Below, one piece after another: positions 45,110 to 56,242 of a stretch of DNA of 64,000 nt; positions within the stretch are counted from its first letter, which is position 1, and every line of letters starts with the position of its first letter. The stretch is from Janthinobacterium rivuli (GTDB taxonomy: Bacteria > Pseudomonadota > Gammaproteobacteria > Burkholderiales > Burkholderiaceae_D): positions 101,488-165,487 of the forward strand of contig NZ_WFLJ01000018.1 in NCBI RefSeq assembly GCF_009208735.1, given 5' to 3'. The notes beneath the pieces were generated by a model. The model worked only from the letters and a program-made list of their open reading frames with translations, did no database searches and was not told the DNA's origin. Position numbers and translations under genes: made by a program.

Positions 45110-47788
45110 ATGAAACGCAATTTGACACCTGCAGCTGCCGTCGTGAAATCCGGATCGCGTAGCCGTACGCCGATCGCCGCGGCCGTTGCCGTGATGGTCG
45201 CCGGTCTGGCTTTTTCGGCACAGGCGCAGGAAGCAGCCGCCGACGACGTGGCCACCGTGACGGTGACCGGCGTGCGTGCCTCGCTGGAAAAGTCGCTGAA
45301 GCAAAAACGTAACGCGGATTCCGTGGTGGAGGTGGTCACCGCCGAAGATATCGGCAAGATGCCTGACCGTAACGTGGCTGACGCGATCCAGCGCCTGCCA
45401 GGTGTGAACACCCAATCGTCGGCTGGTGGTGAAGGCGGCTTCGGCGAAAACGACCGCGTCAGCCTGCGCGGCACCAGCCCCAGTTTCCAGCAAACCCTGT
45501 TCAACGGCCACGCCATCAGCACGGGCGACTGGTTCGTGCTGAACCAATTCGGCGGCAACGTGGGCCGCAGCAGCAGCTTCTCCCTGCTGCCATCGGAACT
45601 GGTGAGTTCCGTTGTCGTGCACAAGAGCGCCACGGCCGACCTGCCTGAAGGTGGCGTGTCGGGCGTGATCGACGTGATCACCCGCCGTCCACTGGAATTC
45701 AAGAATCAGATCACGGCCGAAGGTTCGATCCAGGCTTTCTACAATGACTTGGCGGGCAAGACCGACCCGCAGTTCTCCGGCCTGGTAAACTGGAAGAACG
45801 ACACGAATACCCTGGGCATCATGGTGCAGGGCTTTTCGCAAAAATCGACCGTGCGCCGCGATGGCCAGGAAATCCTCGGCTACACGCCGATTGCCGCAGA
45901 CAGCGTTGCGGCCAAGGCCCGTCCTGAACTGGCCGGCGTGAAAGTGCCGACCTTTATCGGCGCCACCCTGTTCGAGCAAAAGAAAACCCGCGAAGGCGGC
46001 GCATTCGATATCGAATTCAAGCCCAGCAAGGACTTGACCCTGGACTTGAACGGCTTCTATTCGCAACTGAAGGCGCCGCATCAAAACACGAACTGGCTGG
46101 CCGCGCCCGCCAACTCGATCAACAGTACGAAAGACGGCGTGCCGAACGGCCAGATACCGACCAACTACACCGTCAAGAATGGCACCATGACAGGCGCCAC
46201 CTTTGCCAGGAACGCGGGCGAAGTCGACAATATCTACCGTCCTGACGCCGGTGGCGAATCGTACTACCTCGATTTCAACTTCAAGTACCGCGCGACCAAG
46301 GACCTGACCCTGACCGGCAAGCTGGGCAAGACCCATGGTCTAGGCTATGACCGCAACGATGTCTACTACCAGAACAACGTCGATGGCGGCATGGTGTATC
46401 AATTGAACGGCATGAGCCCGGCCAGCGTTTCCTATCCGGGCGGCACCACCACCAAGCCAGGTTCTACGGCATGGATCGGCGGTGGTGAATCGCGTTCCGT
46501 CGATCAGGAAAAATATGCCCAGATCGACGCGGAACTACGCCTGTCGTCCGGCATCTGGGATTCGATCAAGTTCGGCGGCCGCCTGACCGATCACAAGCGT
46601 TCTGCCGAGCATCCGATTGATGCCAAACCGGGTCCTCTGGGTATCTCCAATCCGGGCCCTGTCTGGAATGGTACCCAGTACCCTGGCGATTTCGGCAAGG
46701 ATCTGGGTGGCAACCTGTCGAGCAATTACTTCAAGTATGACGGTGCAGCACTGGCCGCCTGGGCCGCGATCCCTGGTAACCGCAATCTCGATCCAGTGCA
46801 ACGCCATAACTGGACAGACGAATTCAAACTGCAGGAAAAAACCTCGGCCATCTATGCCATGGCCAATTTGACGGGCGATAACTGGAGCGGTAACTTCGGC
46901 CTGCGTGCCGTGCAGACCAAACAGTCGACCCTGGTCAACAAGCTCGGCGGCCCGATCATCGGGTCCGACTGGAAACCGTACTCGCAGAACTTGTTTGAAC
47001 GCACCTATAATGACTACTTGCCTAGTGCTAACATCAAATTCGATGTGCGCAACGATCTGGTCATCCGCGGCGCCGTTGCCCGCACCATCGCCCGTCCTGA
47101 TTACAGCGCGCTCGGTGGTTCGGTATCGCTGAACGACGATGCATTGAGCGGTGTCGGCGGAAACGTCAAGCTTGACCCTGTCAAGTCGGACAACGCTGAG
47201 GTTAGCGCAGAATGGTACTTTGCGCCAAAATCGGCATTCTCGGTGGGCCTGTTCTACATGGATTTGAAGTCCGTCGTATCCAATGGAACGGTGAGCGGGA
47301 CCTATTACAATAGCAAGCGCGGTACCGACGCCGTTTACCAGATCACGTCGCCATTCAACACCAGCGGCAAGAACAAGGGCGCGGAGTTCAGCTACCAGCA
47401 ACCGCTGTTCGGCGACTTCGGTATTCTGGCCAACTACACCTATGCCGATGGCAAGCTGGATAACGGTGATGAGCTGGTCAACGCATCGCGCAGCACGTAC
47501 AACCTGACGGCCTTCTACGAAGCCAATGCCCTCAGCGCTCGCCTGGCCTACAACTACCGTTCGTCCTACAAAGCGGGCGTGGACCGTGGCGCCAGCCAGC
47601 ACGTGGAAGGCGCCGGTGGCCTGGCCGGTTCGCTTAACTACAAGATCAACGAACACTTCACGATCACGTTTGATGCGCTTAACCTGACGAACACGACCAT
47701 CAAGATGTACGCTGAAAACCGCGATCAGCCACGCGCGTTCTACAGCAACGGCCGCACCTTCTACCTGGGCCTGCGCGCAAAACTGTAA
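45110..47788 (+). CDS. TonB-dependent receptor, probable chito-oligosaccharide type
   Basis: An 892-residue outer-membrane receptor. It has a long N-terminal region with a signal peptide cut near FSAQAQ, a TonB-box-like ATVTVTGVR, a plug (VVEVVTAEDIGKMPDRNVAD, IQRLPGVN, RVSLRGTSPSFQQTLFNGH) and a large barrel ending FYLGLRAKL. This is the long TIGR01782-type receptor used for plant and chitin sugars in Caulobacter/Xanthomonas. Context (GntR regulator, NagX, nag operon) suggests GlcNAc oligomers as ligand; ligand is not shown by sequence. Confidence 0.9.
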   Translation: MKRNLTPAAAVVKSGSRSRTPIAAAVAVMVAGLAFSAQAQEAAADDVATVTVTGVRASLEKSLKQKRNADSVVEVVTAEDIGKMPDRNVADAIQRLPGVNTQSSAGGEGGFGENDRVSLRGTSPSFQQTLFNGHAISTGDWFVLNQFGGNVGRSSSFSLLPSELVSSVVVHKSATADLPEGGVSGVIDVITRRPLEFKNQITAEGSIQAFYNDLAGKTDPQFSGLVNWKNDTNTLGIMVQGFSQKSTVRRDGQEILGYTPIAADSVAAKARPELAGVKVPTFIGATLFEQKKTREGGAFDIEFKPSKDLTLDLNGFYSQLKAPHQNTNWLAAPANSINSTKDGVPNGQIPTNYTVKNGTMTGATFARNAGEVDNIYRPDAGGESYYLDFNFKYRATKDLTLTGKLGKTHGLGYDRNDVYYQNNVDGGMVYQLNGMSPASVSYPGGTTTKPGSTAWIGGGESRSVDQEKYAQIDAELRLSSGIWDSIKFGGRLTDHKRSAEHPIDAKPGPLGISNPGPVWNGTQYPGDFGKDLGGNLSSNYFKYDGAALAAWAAIPGNRNLDPVQRHNWTDEFKLQEKTSAIYAMANLTGDNWSGNFGLRAVQTKQSTLVNKLGGPIIGSDWKPYSQNLFERTYNDYLPSANIKFDVRNDLVIRGAVARTIARPDYSALGGSVSLNDDALSGVGGNVKLDPVKSDNAEVSAEWYFAPKSAFSVGLFYMDLKSVVSNGTVSGTYYNSKRGTDAVYQITSPFNTSGKNKGAEFSYQQPLFGDFGILANYTYADGKLDNGDELVNASRSTYNLTAFYEANALSARLAYNYRSSYKAGVDRGASQHVEGAGGLAGSLNYKINEHFTITFDALNLTNTTIKMYAENRDQPRAFYSNGRTFYLGLRAKL

Positions 47789-47847
47789 GCACAACGATCC
47801 GGCCTGATGCGCCCGCGTCAGGCCCGGTCTTCCTCGGTCTTTTCAAG

Positions 47848-47880
47848 GCAAGTTCCTGTTTCAGGGGCTTGCTTTTTTTT
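47848..47880 (+). terminator. Terminator after TonB receptor
   Basis: GCAAGTTCCTG-TTT-CAGGGGCTTGC, an 11-bp stem with two G-T pairs, followed by eight Ts. Confidence 0.8.
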
Positions 47881-48044
47881 GCGCTCACCGGCAGGGCGGC
47901 TTCTGGCTTGTTTATGCCTGGGCTGTCCCCGCCGATCGCCAGCATGACTTGCGCCGCCAAGCTTGTATCCTGCGGCGCAAGGTTTTTTGCCGCCTCCTTG
48001 CCGCAAGCAGGAAGGCGGTTTTTCTCATTTGGATTTGTTTGATC

Positions 48045-49166
48045 ATGACTATTGCACCTCAACGCTACCTCGCCCTCGACGTCTTGCGCGGCCTGACCGT
48101 GGCCCTGATGATCGTCGTCAATACGCCCGGCGACTGGGGCAGCGTGTATGCGCCGTTCCTGCATGCCGAATGGCATGGTTTTACCGTGACGGACCTGGTC
48201 TTCCCCAGCTTCCTGTTTGTCGTCGGCAATGCCTTGGCCTTTGCGCTGGGCAAGTATGAAAACCTGGGCCATGGCGCCGTGCTGGCCAAGCTGTGCAAGC
48301 GCAGCGCGCTGATCTTTTTGCTGGGATTCCTGCTGTACTGGTTCCCCTTCTTCAAGCTCGACGATGCGGGCCAGTTCGCCTGGTCGCCGCTGTCGCACAC
48401 GCGCATCCCCGGCGTGCTGCAGCGCATCGCCGTGTGCTATCTGGCCGCCGCGCTGATCCTGCAATACGGGAAGACACGGGGCGCGCTGGTCTTCAGCGCC
48501 TGTGCCTTGCTCGGCTACTGGGCCATCCTGGCATGCTTTGGCGACTACAGCTTGCACGGCAATGCGCCGGCCAAGCTGGATCTGATCCTGCTCGGTGACA
48601 GCCATTTGTATCACGGCGAAGGCATCGCCTTCGATCCGGAAGGCATCCTCGGCACCTTGCCGGCTATCGTCAATGTGATCGCCGGCTACCTGGCGGGCAG
48701 TTTCCTGCGCCAGGCCGCGCCGGCGCGGCTGCGCTCCAGTTTGGTTCAACTGGCCGTGGCCGGCGCCCTCTGCGTGGCGGTGGCCTTGTGCTGGAATGAA
48801 GTGTTCCCGATCAACAAGAAACTGTGGACCAGCTCTTACGTGATGCTGGGCATCGGCCTGGACTTGCTGCTGCTGGCGCTGCTGATGTTCCTCATCGACG
48901 TGCGCAAGATCACGGGCTGGACGTATTTTTTTGAAGTTTTCGGCAAGAACACCCTGTTCATCTACCTGGTGTCGGAAGTACTGGTGATCATCGCCTTTAC
49001 CGTGCGCATCGGCGGCGGCAACCTGTACCAGTGGCTGTACCAGCAGTGGTTTACGGGTTGGGCGCCCGCACGCGTGGGTTCGATGCTGTTTGCCATCAGC
49101 TTCATGCTGCTGTGCTGGCTGATCGCCTACGGCATGGACAAGCGCAAGATCTACATCAAGGTCTGA
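48045..49166 (+). CDS. nagX: NagX-like acyltransferase-fold membrane protein
   Basis: The 373-residue protein has about ten membrane helices and belongs to the DUF5009/HGSNAT-like family. It opens QRYLALDVLRGLTVALMIVV and includes TDLVFPSFLFVVGNALAF, IPGVLQRIAVCYL and EVFGKNTLFIYLVSE. Genes of this type (NagX) sit in GlcNAc and chitin utilisation clusters and are thought to handle GlcNAc at the inner membrane; whether they transport or acetylate is unsettled. It follows the TonB receptor behind a terminator. ATG 48045 is chosen over the long upstream frame; no strong ribosome site is seen. Confidence 0.82.
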   Translation: MTIAPQRYLALDVLRGLTVALMIVVNTPGDWGSVYAPFLHAEWHGFTVTDLVFPSFLFVVGNALAFALGKYENLGHGAVLAKLCKRSALIFLLGFLLYWFPFFKLDDAGQFAWSPLSHTRIPGVLQRIAVCYLAAALILQYGKTRGALVFSACALLGYWAILACFGDYSLHGNAPAKLDLILLGDSHLYHGEGIAFDPEGILGTLPAIVNVIAGYLAGSFLRQAAPARLRSSLVQLAVAGALCVAVALCWNEVFPINKKLWTSSYVMLGIGLDLLLLALLMFLIDVRKITGWTYFFEVFGKNTLFIYLVSEVLVIIAFTVRIGGGNLYQWLYQQWFTGWAPARVGSMLFAISFMLLCWLIAYGMDKRKIYIKV

Positions 49167-49236
49167 AACCTTACGTCAGCCCATGCCGCGTGGATAGGGC
49201 GGCGAGGCACCCCCATGGATGAGGGATGCAAGGTCG

Positions 49237-49265
49237 AAAAAAAAGCAGCCCCGGCCTGAGCCGGG
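49237..49265 (-). terminator. Terminator of the TPR-like gene
   Basis: CCCGGC-CTGA-GCCGGG stem; on the minus strand it is followed by a run of eight Us (49237-49244 complement). It lies 32 bases past the stop. Confidence 0.82.
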
Positions 49266-49297
49266 AACTGCCTTGCATCTGCTTGAGGGCGCAGGAA

Positions 49298-50602
49298 TTA
49301 CTTGGCCGCTGCCGCCGGTGCCGCCGCTGTCGTGGCAGGACGGTTCAGCCACATGATCCAGTAGCGGGCCAGGTCGCCCACGCCGTCGCCGCCCTTGACC
49401 GTTTCCAGTACCTTGATGGCGTCGTCTTTCTTGCCCGCCATGGCGTAGGAATAGCCGAGGCGCAGCTTGGCGTCTTCTGGACGCTTCAGGCCGCCCTTGG
49501 CGATGCCTTTCTGGATCAGGTCGATACCTTTGTCGAACTGGTCCATCGTCACGAAGGCGTAGCCCAGGTTGATCAAGCCCGTGCCATCCTTGCTCTTCAT
49601 GGCCGACGCTTCGCCGCTGGCGATGTTTTTCGCATCGTCGGCGGCAGCCTTGGCGGCCTGGTCGCGCAGTTTCTTGTGCTTGGCGGCATTCGCGCCCGTG
49701 CCCAGCACGCCTTTGGCAAAGCCGGCGTCGAGGACTTTTTTCGCTTCCGTCGGGAAAGCATTGACCAGGGCGATTTCAGCCATGTCGCTGTAATCTTGCG
49801 GCGGCATGGTGTCGACAGCCTTGAATTGCAGGCGCAGCACGTCCAGCGCGAAGCGGTCCGAATAGCCGGCCTTGCCTTGCAAACGGCCCAGCAGGTCGCT
49901 CCAGTAGTCGTCCGACGGGTAGTAACGCACCAGGTTTTCCATGGCGACGAGGTAGGTGGCCGGGTCCTTGCTCTTCGAACCCGTGTTGGCCAGCAATTGC
50001 AGCTCTTCGATGGTCGGCGTCTTGCCCGCTTGCTGCTTGGCCGTCAGGTCGGCCATCAGTTCCTGCTTGGCGCGCGCGAAATCGTTGCTGAAGTAGTAGG
50101 CGCGGATGATGTACGGGCGCACGGTGGCCACGTCGCCAGTTTCTGTCTGGTAACGGGTGAACCACTTGATGGCGTTCGGATAATCCTTGGCGTTGTAGTG
50201 GTAATTCGCCAGGGCCTGGATGAAGTCGCCTTGCGATTTCTTGTCCAGCTTGCCCGATTCGATCACCGCTTCCAGCGCCGTCATGGCCATGGGCGCATTG
50301 TTGGTGGTCGAGGCCAGCGCCACGCGCAGGCGGTTCAGCACGAACAATTCGTAGGGCGTCAGGGCGGGAATGGCGGCTGCCTGGTCGATGCGGCTTTGCA
50401 CGTCGGCGTAGTTTTTCGCATCCATCGAGGCCTTCACGGCGGTCGGATCGAGCAGCTTGAACACTTCAGGGCGCACCGATTCGGCTGGAGCGGCAGCGGC
50501 GGCGGCCGGCTTGGCATCCTGCGCGTGCGACAGGGATGGCAGTACATTCAGGCCGATGGCGGCCAGGAGCAGGCTAAGACGGGCAAGACGGAATTGGGAC
50601 AT
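49298..50602 (-). CDS. Secreted helical-repeat (TPR/Sel1-like) protein
   Basis: The 434-residue protein has a signal peptide (LLLAAIGLNVLPSLSHAQ) and Ala/Pro linkers at both ends. The body is a series of ~35-residue helical pairs, e.g. ALANYHYNAKDYPNAIKWF, YIIRAYYFSNDFARAKQEL and LGYAFVTMDQFDKGIDLIQKG, in TPR style. It is likely periplasmic and scaffolds envelope proteins; no enzyme motif. AGGA lies six bases before the ATG. It is on the same strand and directly downstream of the ABC ATPase gene, 161 bases away, so it may be separately transcribed. Confidence 0.8.
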   Translation of the reverse strand: MSQFRLARLSLLLAAIGLNVLPSLSHAQDAKPAAAAAAPAESVRPEVFKLLDPTAVKASMDAKNYADVQSRIDQAAAIPALTPYELFVLNRLRVALASTTNNAPMAMTALEAVIESGKLDKKSQGDFIQALANYHYNAKDYPNAIKWFTRYQTETGDVATVRPYIIRAYYFSNDFARAKQELMADLTAKQQAGKTPTIEELQLLANTGSKSKDPATYLVAMENLVRYYPSDDYWSDLLGRLQGKAGYSDRFALDVLRLQFKAVDTMPPQDYSDMAEIALVNAFPTEAKKVLDAGFAKGVLGTGANAAKHKKLRDQAAKAAADDAKNIASGEASAMKSKDGTGLINLGYAFVTMDQFDKGIDLIQKGIAKGGLKRPEDAKLRLGYSYAMAGKKDDAIKVLETVKGGDGVGDLARYWIMWLNRPATTAAAPAAAAK

Positions 50603-50763
50603 GGGTTATCCTTCAATCAATAACAAAAATACGCACCTGCACTGGCAGCCGCAACGTCGTGCAGTGGCATTGCCAGAGGGGCAAGGAAGCTCGAAAAAAA
50701 CACATTTCAGCCGTTCTGCCTGCATAAGTCAAACAGAAGCGGCATGATACTAAACGGCTATTG

Positions 50764-51897
<1,134 letters not shown>

Positions 51898-51911
51898 GGA
51901 CTGTGCGATTC

Positions 51912-53240
51912 CTAGCTGGCGCTGGCCGGCGCGGACGTGGCGCCGGCGTCAGCCTGGTCGGAGGGGGCCTTTGGTCCGATGCGCATGAAGCGCGACAGGA
52001 TCAATACGGGCACGGCCGACACCAGCACCCACAGGAAAAAGGTCTTGTAGCCGAGCGCCGTCTGGATGTCGCCGCTGATCATCTTGAACAGCACGAAGCC
52101 CAGCTGCATCACGCCGGTGGCGAACGCATAGTGGGCCGTCTGGTACTTGCCGACGGAGACCACCTGCATCATGAACAGGATCAGGCCGACGAAGCCGAAG
52201 CCATAGCCGAACATCTCCACGCTGAGCGCGGCCGTGATCAGGGTCAGGTCGGTCGGCATGCTGTGGCTCAGGTAGTAGAACACCAGGTTCGGCAGATTCA
52301 TGGCGAGGATCAGGAAGAACATGGCGCGCTTGAGGCCCAGCCAGGAGGTGAAGTAGCCGCCGCCGATGCTGCCCAGCAGGAAAGCCACGGTGCCGGCCGT
52401 GCCATACACGGCGCCCACTTCCGTCGTCGACAGGCCCAGGCCGCCCAGTTCGCGCGCTTCGCGCAGGAACAGCGGGCCGATGGTCTGCACTTGCGCCTCG
52501 CCCGCGCGGAACAGGATGATGAAGGCGATCATGCCCCAGATGCCGGGCTTTTTCAGGAAGTCCACCAGCACGTCCCACAGGGTGCGGCTGATGCCGGCCA
52601 CGCTCTTGTCGGCCACGGCCGCGTTGCGCACCTGCGGCAGCGCCCACAGGTGGTAGGCGGCCAGCGACAGCATCATGGCGCCGATGATCAGGAAGATCAC
52701 CGACCATGCTGGCTTGATGCCGATTTTTTTCTCCAGGTAGCCGGCCAGGATCACCAGGCCGCCCAGCGAGATGAATTTGCCCGCGTTGAAGAAGGCGCCT
52801 TGCCAGCCCGCGTAGGCGGCCTGCTGCTTGTCGGACAGGCTGGCGATGTACAGGCCGTCGCAGACGATGTCGTGCGTCGACGAGGCCAGCGCGGCGACGA
52901 ACAGCACGGCGATGCAGGCGGCGAACCACAGCGGCGTTTGCAGGGCCAGCGCGATCAGGCCCAGGCTCAGGCCACCGGCGAACTGGAACAGCACCACCAT
53001 GGTTTTCTTGCTCGACGCCAGTTCCAGGAAGGGGCTCCACAGCGACTTGAAGACCCAGGCAAAGCCGATCAGGCCCGTCCAGCGGGCGATCTGGTCGTTC
53101 GGCACGCCCATGCTCTTGAACATCAGGCCGGCCACCAGGGCCACGGCGTAGAACGGCAAGCCCTGGGCGAAGTACAAGGTGGGCACCCAGGAAATCGGGC
53201 TGCGGACTTTCTTGCTGATGCTGATGCGCTGGTCGTGCAT
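51912..53240 (-). CDS. AmpG-like MFS carrier
   Basis: With ATG at 53240 (AAGGAAG at good spacing) the protein has 442 residues; ATG 53270, coupled to the permease stop by ATGA, would add ten. About 12-14 membrane helices. SWVPTLYFAQGLPFYAVALVAG and GLIGFAWVFKSLWSPFLEL are typical of AmpG, which imports GlcNAc-anhMurNAc muropeptides. In this operon it could import GlcNAc disaccharides beside the ABC system. It splits the ABC ATPase from its permeases. Confidence 0.88.
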   Translation of the reverse strand: MHDQRISISKKVRSPISWVPTLYFAQGLPFYAVALVAGLMFKSMGVPNDQIARWTGLIGFAWVFKSLWSPFLELASSKKTMVVLFQFAGGLSLGLIALALQTPLWFAACIAVLFVAALASSTHDIVCDGLYIASLSDKQQAAYAGWQGAFFNAGKFISLGGLVILAGYLEKKIGIKPAWSVIFLIIGAMMLSLAAYHLWALPQVRNAAVADKSVAGISRTLWDVLVDFLKKPGIWGMIAFIILFRAGEAQVQTIGPLFLREARELGGLGLSTTEVGAVYGTAGTVAFLLGSIGGGYFTSWLGLKRAMFFLILAMNLPNLVFYYLSHSMPTDLTLITAALSVEMFGYGFGFVGLILFMMQVVSVGKYQTAHYAFATGVMQLGFVLFKMISGDIQTALGYKTFFLWVLVSAVPVLILSRFMRIGPKAPSDQADAGATSAPASAS

Positions 53241-53266
53241 GGAGGCTTCCTTATCGAGAGACGTTT

Positions 53267-54103
53267 TCATTTGACTGCGCCATCCATGCCGCGCATGAAG
53301 AAGCGTTGGGTAAACAGGAAGGCGAGCAGGGTCGGCACGATGGTGATCAGGGTGCCGGCGGCGATCACGCGCGTGCTGCTGCCGAAGGTGCCGCGCAAAT
53401 ACAGCACGCCGACCGACAGGGGGAATTCATCGGGTTTGCTCATGACGATGGAGGGCCAGATGTATTCATTCCACGATTCGACGGCCGTCAGGATGCCGAC
53501 GGTGGCCAGCCAGGGCGTGATCAGCGGCAGCATGATGCGGCTGAAGATGACCCACTCGGAGGCGCCATCGACACGCGCCGCGTCGATCAGGTCTTGCGGC
53601 ACTTCCTCGAACGCCTGCTTGAGCAGCAAGATGGCCACCGCCGTCACCACGTTGGGCAGGATCACGCCCGTGTAGGTGTCGACCAGGCTCATTTGCGTGA
53701 TGGTGATGAAGTTGACGAGGAAGTTGACCTCGGACGGCAGCACCAGGGTGGCCAGGATCAGGCCGAACACGAGTTTGCGGCCGCGGAATTTCAGGCGCGC
53801 CAGCGGATACGCGGCCAGTGAGCACAGCAGCAGTTTCCAGAACACGGTAAACACGGCGATCAGCACGGAGTTCTTGAAGAACGACCAGATCGGGATGGCC
53901 TGGAACACTTCGATGAAGTTGTCGAAGGACGGCGCCTTCGGCCAGAAGGTGGGCGGGAAGGCGAAGATATTGCCTTGCGTGGAAATGGCCGTCACCAGGG
54001 TCCACCAGAACGGGAAGACGCAGACGACGGCGATCGCGCACAGCACGGCGTAGTGGCCCAGTATGTGCAGGCGCGTTTTCAGGGGGCGGGAGCGGCTTGC
54101 CAT
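53267..54103 (-). CDS. Carbohydrate ABC permease, UgpE-like
   Basis: With ATG at 54103 the protein has 278 residues and six membrane helices. The EAA loop is EEVPQDLIDAARVDGASEW followed by IMLPLITPW. This ATG stands two bases past the previous permease stop, a coupled arrangement; ATG 54139 would overlap 34 bases. Partner of the UgpA-like permease and of the UgpC-like ATPase. Confidence 0.92.
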   Translation of the reverse strand: MASRSRPLKTRLHILGHYAVLCAIAVVCVFPFWWTLVTAISTQGNIFAFPPTFWPKAPSFDNFIEVFQAIPIWSFFKNSVLIAVFTVFWKLLLCSLAAYPLARLKFRGRKLVFGLILATLVLPSEVNFLVNFITITQMSLVDTYTGVILPNVVTAVAILLLKQAFEEVPQDLIDAARVDGASEWVIFSRIMLPLITPWLATVGILTAVESWNEYIWPSIVMSKPDEFPLSVGVLYLRGTFGSSTRVIAAGTLITIVPTLLAFLFTQRFFMRGMDGAVK

Positions 54104-54105
54104 GG

Positions 54106-54978
54106 TCAGCGGTGCTTCGGTTTGAGATAGCGCAGGCATAGCAGGGCGATGCCGATGCAGAACAGCGAGACGACGAAGCTGGCCGCCAGCGCGCGCGGCA
54201 GTTTCAGGTGCTTGAGGCCCTGGTCATAGGCGTAGTACAGCGCCGTGAAGGTGGAATTCATCGGCCCGCCCTGCGTCAGCACGTCGACTTCCTGGTACGC
54301 CTTCAGGGCCGCCAGCACGGACAGGATGGAGCACAGCATGATGGTCGGGCGCAGCATGGGCACGGTGATCTTCCAGAAGCGCTGCCAGCGGTTGGCGCCA
54401 TCGAGCATGGCCGCTTCCTGCATGTCCGACGGGATAGCCTGCAGGGCCGCCAGGTACATCACCATGTACCAGCCCAGGCCGCGCCACAGGGTGACGAACA
54501 TGACGGCAAACAGGGCCAGGCTGTCGTTCGTCAGCCAGCCCACGGGCGCGTTCACCAGTTGCAGGGTCTGCATCACGTAATTGAGCGCGCCCTGTTCGTG
54601 GAACATGAAGCCCCACATGATGCCGACCACGGAGACGGTGGTCACCACGGGCACGTAGAAGGCGGCGCGGAACAGACGGATGCCGGGCAGGCGGTTGTTG
54701 ACCAGCACGGCCAGGGTGATGGCACCCACCTGCACGAAGGGCACCATCAGCAGGAACAGCAGCGAGTTTTTCAGGCCCGAGACGAACATCTCGTTGTTGA
54801 AGATGTAGCGGAAGTTATCGAGGCCGACGAAGCGCGTCTCGCGTATCAGGCTGTAATCGGTGAAGGCCAGCACGGAGCCGTAGCCGACGGGCCAGAAGGA
54901 AAAGGCGGCCAGCAGCAGCAGGGCGGGGGCGAGGAACAGCCAGGCTTGCACGGTATGGCGGTGGGCGAGTTTCATCAT
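54106..54978 (-). CDS. Carbohydrate ABC permease, UgpA-like
   Basis: The 290-residue inner-membrane protein has six helices and the EAA motif IPSDMQEAAMLDGANRWQRF followed by ITVPMLRPTI. MMKLAHRHTVQAWLFLAPALL is the usual start. GAGGA overlaps the preceding stop, so translation is coupled to the binding-protein gene. Confidence 0.92.
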   Translation of the reverse strand: MMKLAHRHTVQAWLFLAPALLLLAAFSFWPVGYGSVLAFTDYSLIRETRFVGLDNFRYIFNNEMFVSGLKNSLLFLLMVPFVQVGAITLAVLVNNRLPGIRLFRAAFYVPVVTTVSVVGIMWGFMFHEQGALNYVMQTLQLVNAPVGWLTNDSLALFAVMFVTLWRGLGWYMVMYLAALQAIPSDMQEAAMLDGANRWQRFWKITVPMLRPTIMLCSILSVLAALKAYQEVDVLTQGGPMNSTFTALYYAYDQGLKHLKLPRALAASFVVSLFCIGIALLCLRYLKPKHR

Positions 54979-54982
54979 GTCC

Positions 54983-56242
54983 TCAGTGGCGCGGCAGGGT
55001 GGCCAGCTTGCGGTTCCAGATGGCGACGGCCTGGTCCAGCGCCTGCTTCACGTCCTGCTTGCCCGTCACGCCCGCCTCGACGGCTTTCACCAGCGAGCGG
55101 CGCAGCTCGTCGTAGTCGTCGATGCCGGCCACGTACAGGGTGCGCGAGTGGCCCATCGACAGGGCACCGGCGGCCACCGCCTTTTCGGCCGCGCCCGCGT
55201 TGGCCGGCGTGGACAGGAAGAACGGGTCGGCCGCCGCCTTGATCGTGGTGGGAAAGACGCTGGCCTGCCTGGCGAAGGCCAGCTGGTTTTCATCGTTCGT
55301 CAGGAAGCGCGCGAACTTGCCGACCGATGGCAGCTGGCGCGCCGGCACGCCTTGCGGAATGGCGAAGTGCACCAGCCAGCCGCCATCGGCGATACCGGTC
55401 GGTCCCAGCGGCGCGGGCGCCACGTCGGTGATGGCGTAGATGTCCTTCGCGTCGCCGCGGATGCGCTGCATGGCCGTCGGCGGCGCCAGCAGCATGCCCA
55501 GGCGCCCGCCCTTGTAGGCGTCGATCACGGCGGGGAAGTTATCCTCGGCGAACAGGCTTTCCTTCAGCAGGCCGCCGACCCTGTAGGTGTCGGCCAGCTT
55601 TTGCACCAGCGCCACGTGCTGCGGCGAATTGAAGACGGCGCGGTTGTCGGTGATGACGGCGAGGCCCTGCTGCATGAACAGGCCATCGATTTTCGACAGG
55701 GCGGGGGCGATGCCGGCCTTGCCCGTGCGTTGCGCGATCTGGCGCGCGAACGCCAGCTGTTCATCGAGGCTGGCGGGGCCGCGCGTGAGGCCCGCCTGTT
55801 TGAAGATGTCGGTATTGAAGGCGATCACCGCGACATTGCTGTACATGGGGAAACCATAGGTTTTTCCCTTGAAGCGCAAGTCGTCCAGGGCGCTGGGAAT
55901 GTAGCTGGCGCGCGCTTGCGCGATCAGGCCATCGACGGGCGTGAGCAAGCCGTCGCGCGCGAATTCGTCGGCCCAGGGCACGTTCAGGCTGACCAGCGCG
56001 GGCGGCGTGCCGGCCACGATGCGCGTGACCAGCTTGGTCTGGATGACGTCCCACGGGAAGTCGATCCATTCGATCTTGACGTCGGGATTCTGCGCCTCAT
56101 AGCGCGCCACCACCGCATTGAAATACGGCGTGAACTTGGGCTTCATGCTGAAGGTCCAGAATTCGATTTTCTCGGCAGCCCATGCCTGTGGCGCGAGCAG
56201 GCCCGCGCAGGCAACAACCGCCAACAGTCTCTTGATCGTCAT
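54983..56242 (-). CDS. Sugar ABC transporter substrate-binding protein
   Basis: The 419-residue periplasmic protein has a signal peptide (TIKRLLAVVACAGLLAPQAWA) and the MalE/UgpB-type two-lobe fold (IEFWTFSMKPKFTPYFNAVV, GKTYGFPMYSNVAVIAFNTD). It begins at ATG 56242 with AGGA five bases upstream. Within a nag operon the ligand is probably GlcNAc or chitobiose. The 130-base gap before it (56243-56372) may carry a separate promoter. Confidence 0.92.
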   Translation of the reverse strand: MTIKRLLAVVACAGLLAPQAWAAEKIEFWTFSMKPKFTPYFNAVVARYEAQNPDVKIEWIDFPWDVIQTKLVTRIVAGTPPALVSLNVPWADEFARDGLLTPVDGLIAQARASYIPSALDDLRFKGKTYGFPMYSNVAVIAFNTDIFKQAGLTRGPASLDEQLAFARQIAQRTGKAGIAPALSKIDGLFMQQGLAVITDNRAVFNSPQHVALVQKLADTYRVGGLLKESLFAEDNFPAVIDAYKGGRLGMLLAPPTAMQRIRGDAKDIYAITDVAPAPLGPTGIADGGWLVHFAIPQGVPARQLPSVGKFARFLTNDENQLAFARQASVFPTTIKAAADPFFLSTPANAGAAEKAVAAGALSMGHSRTLYVAGIDDYDELRRSLVKAVEAGVTGKQDVKQALDQAVAIWNRKLATLPRH

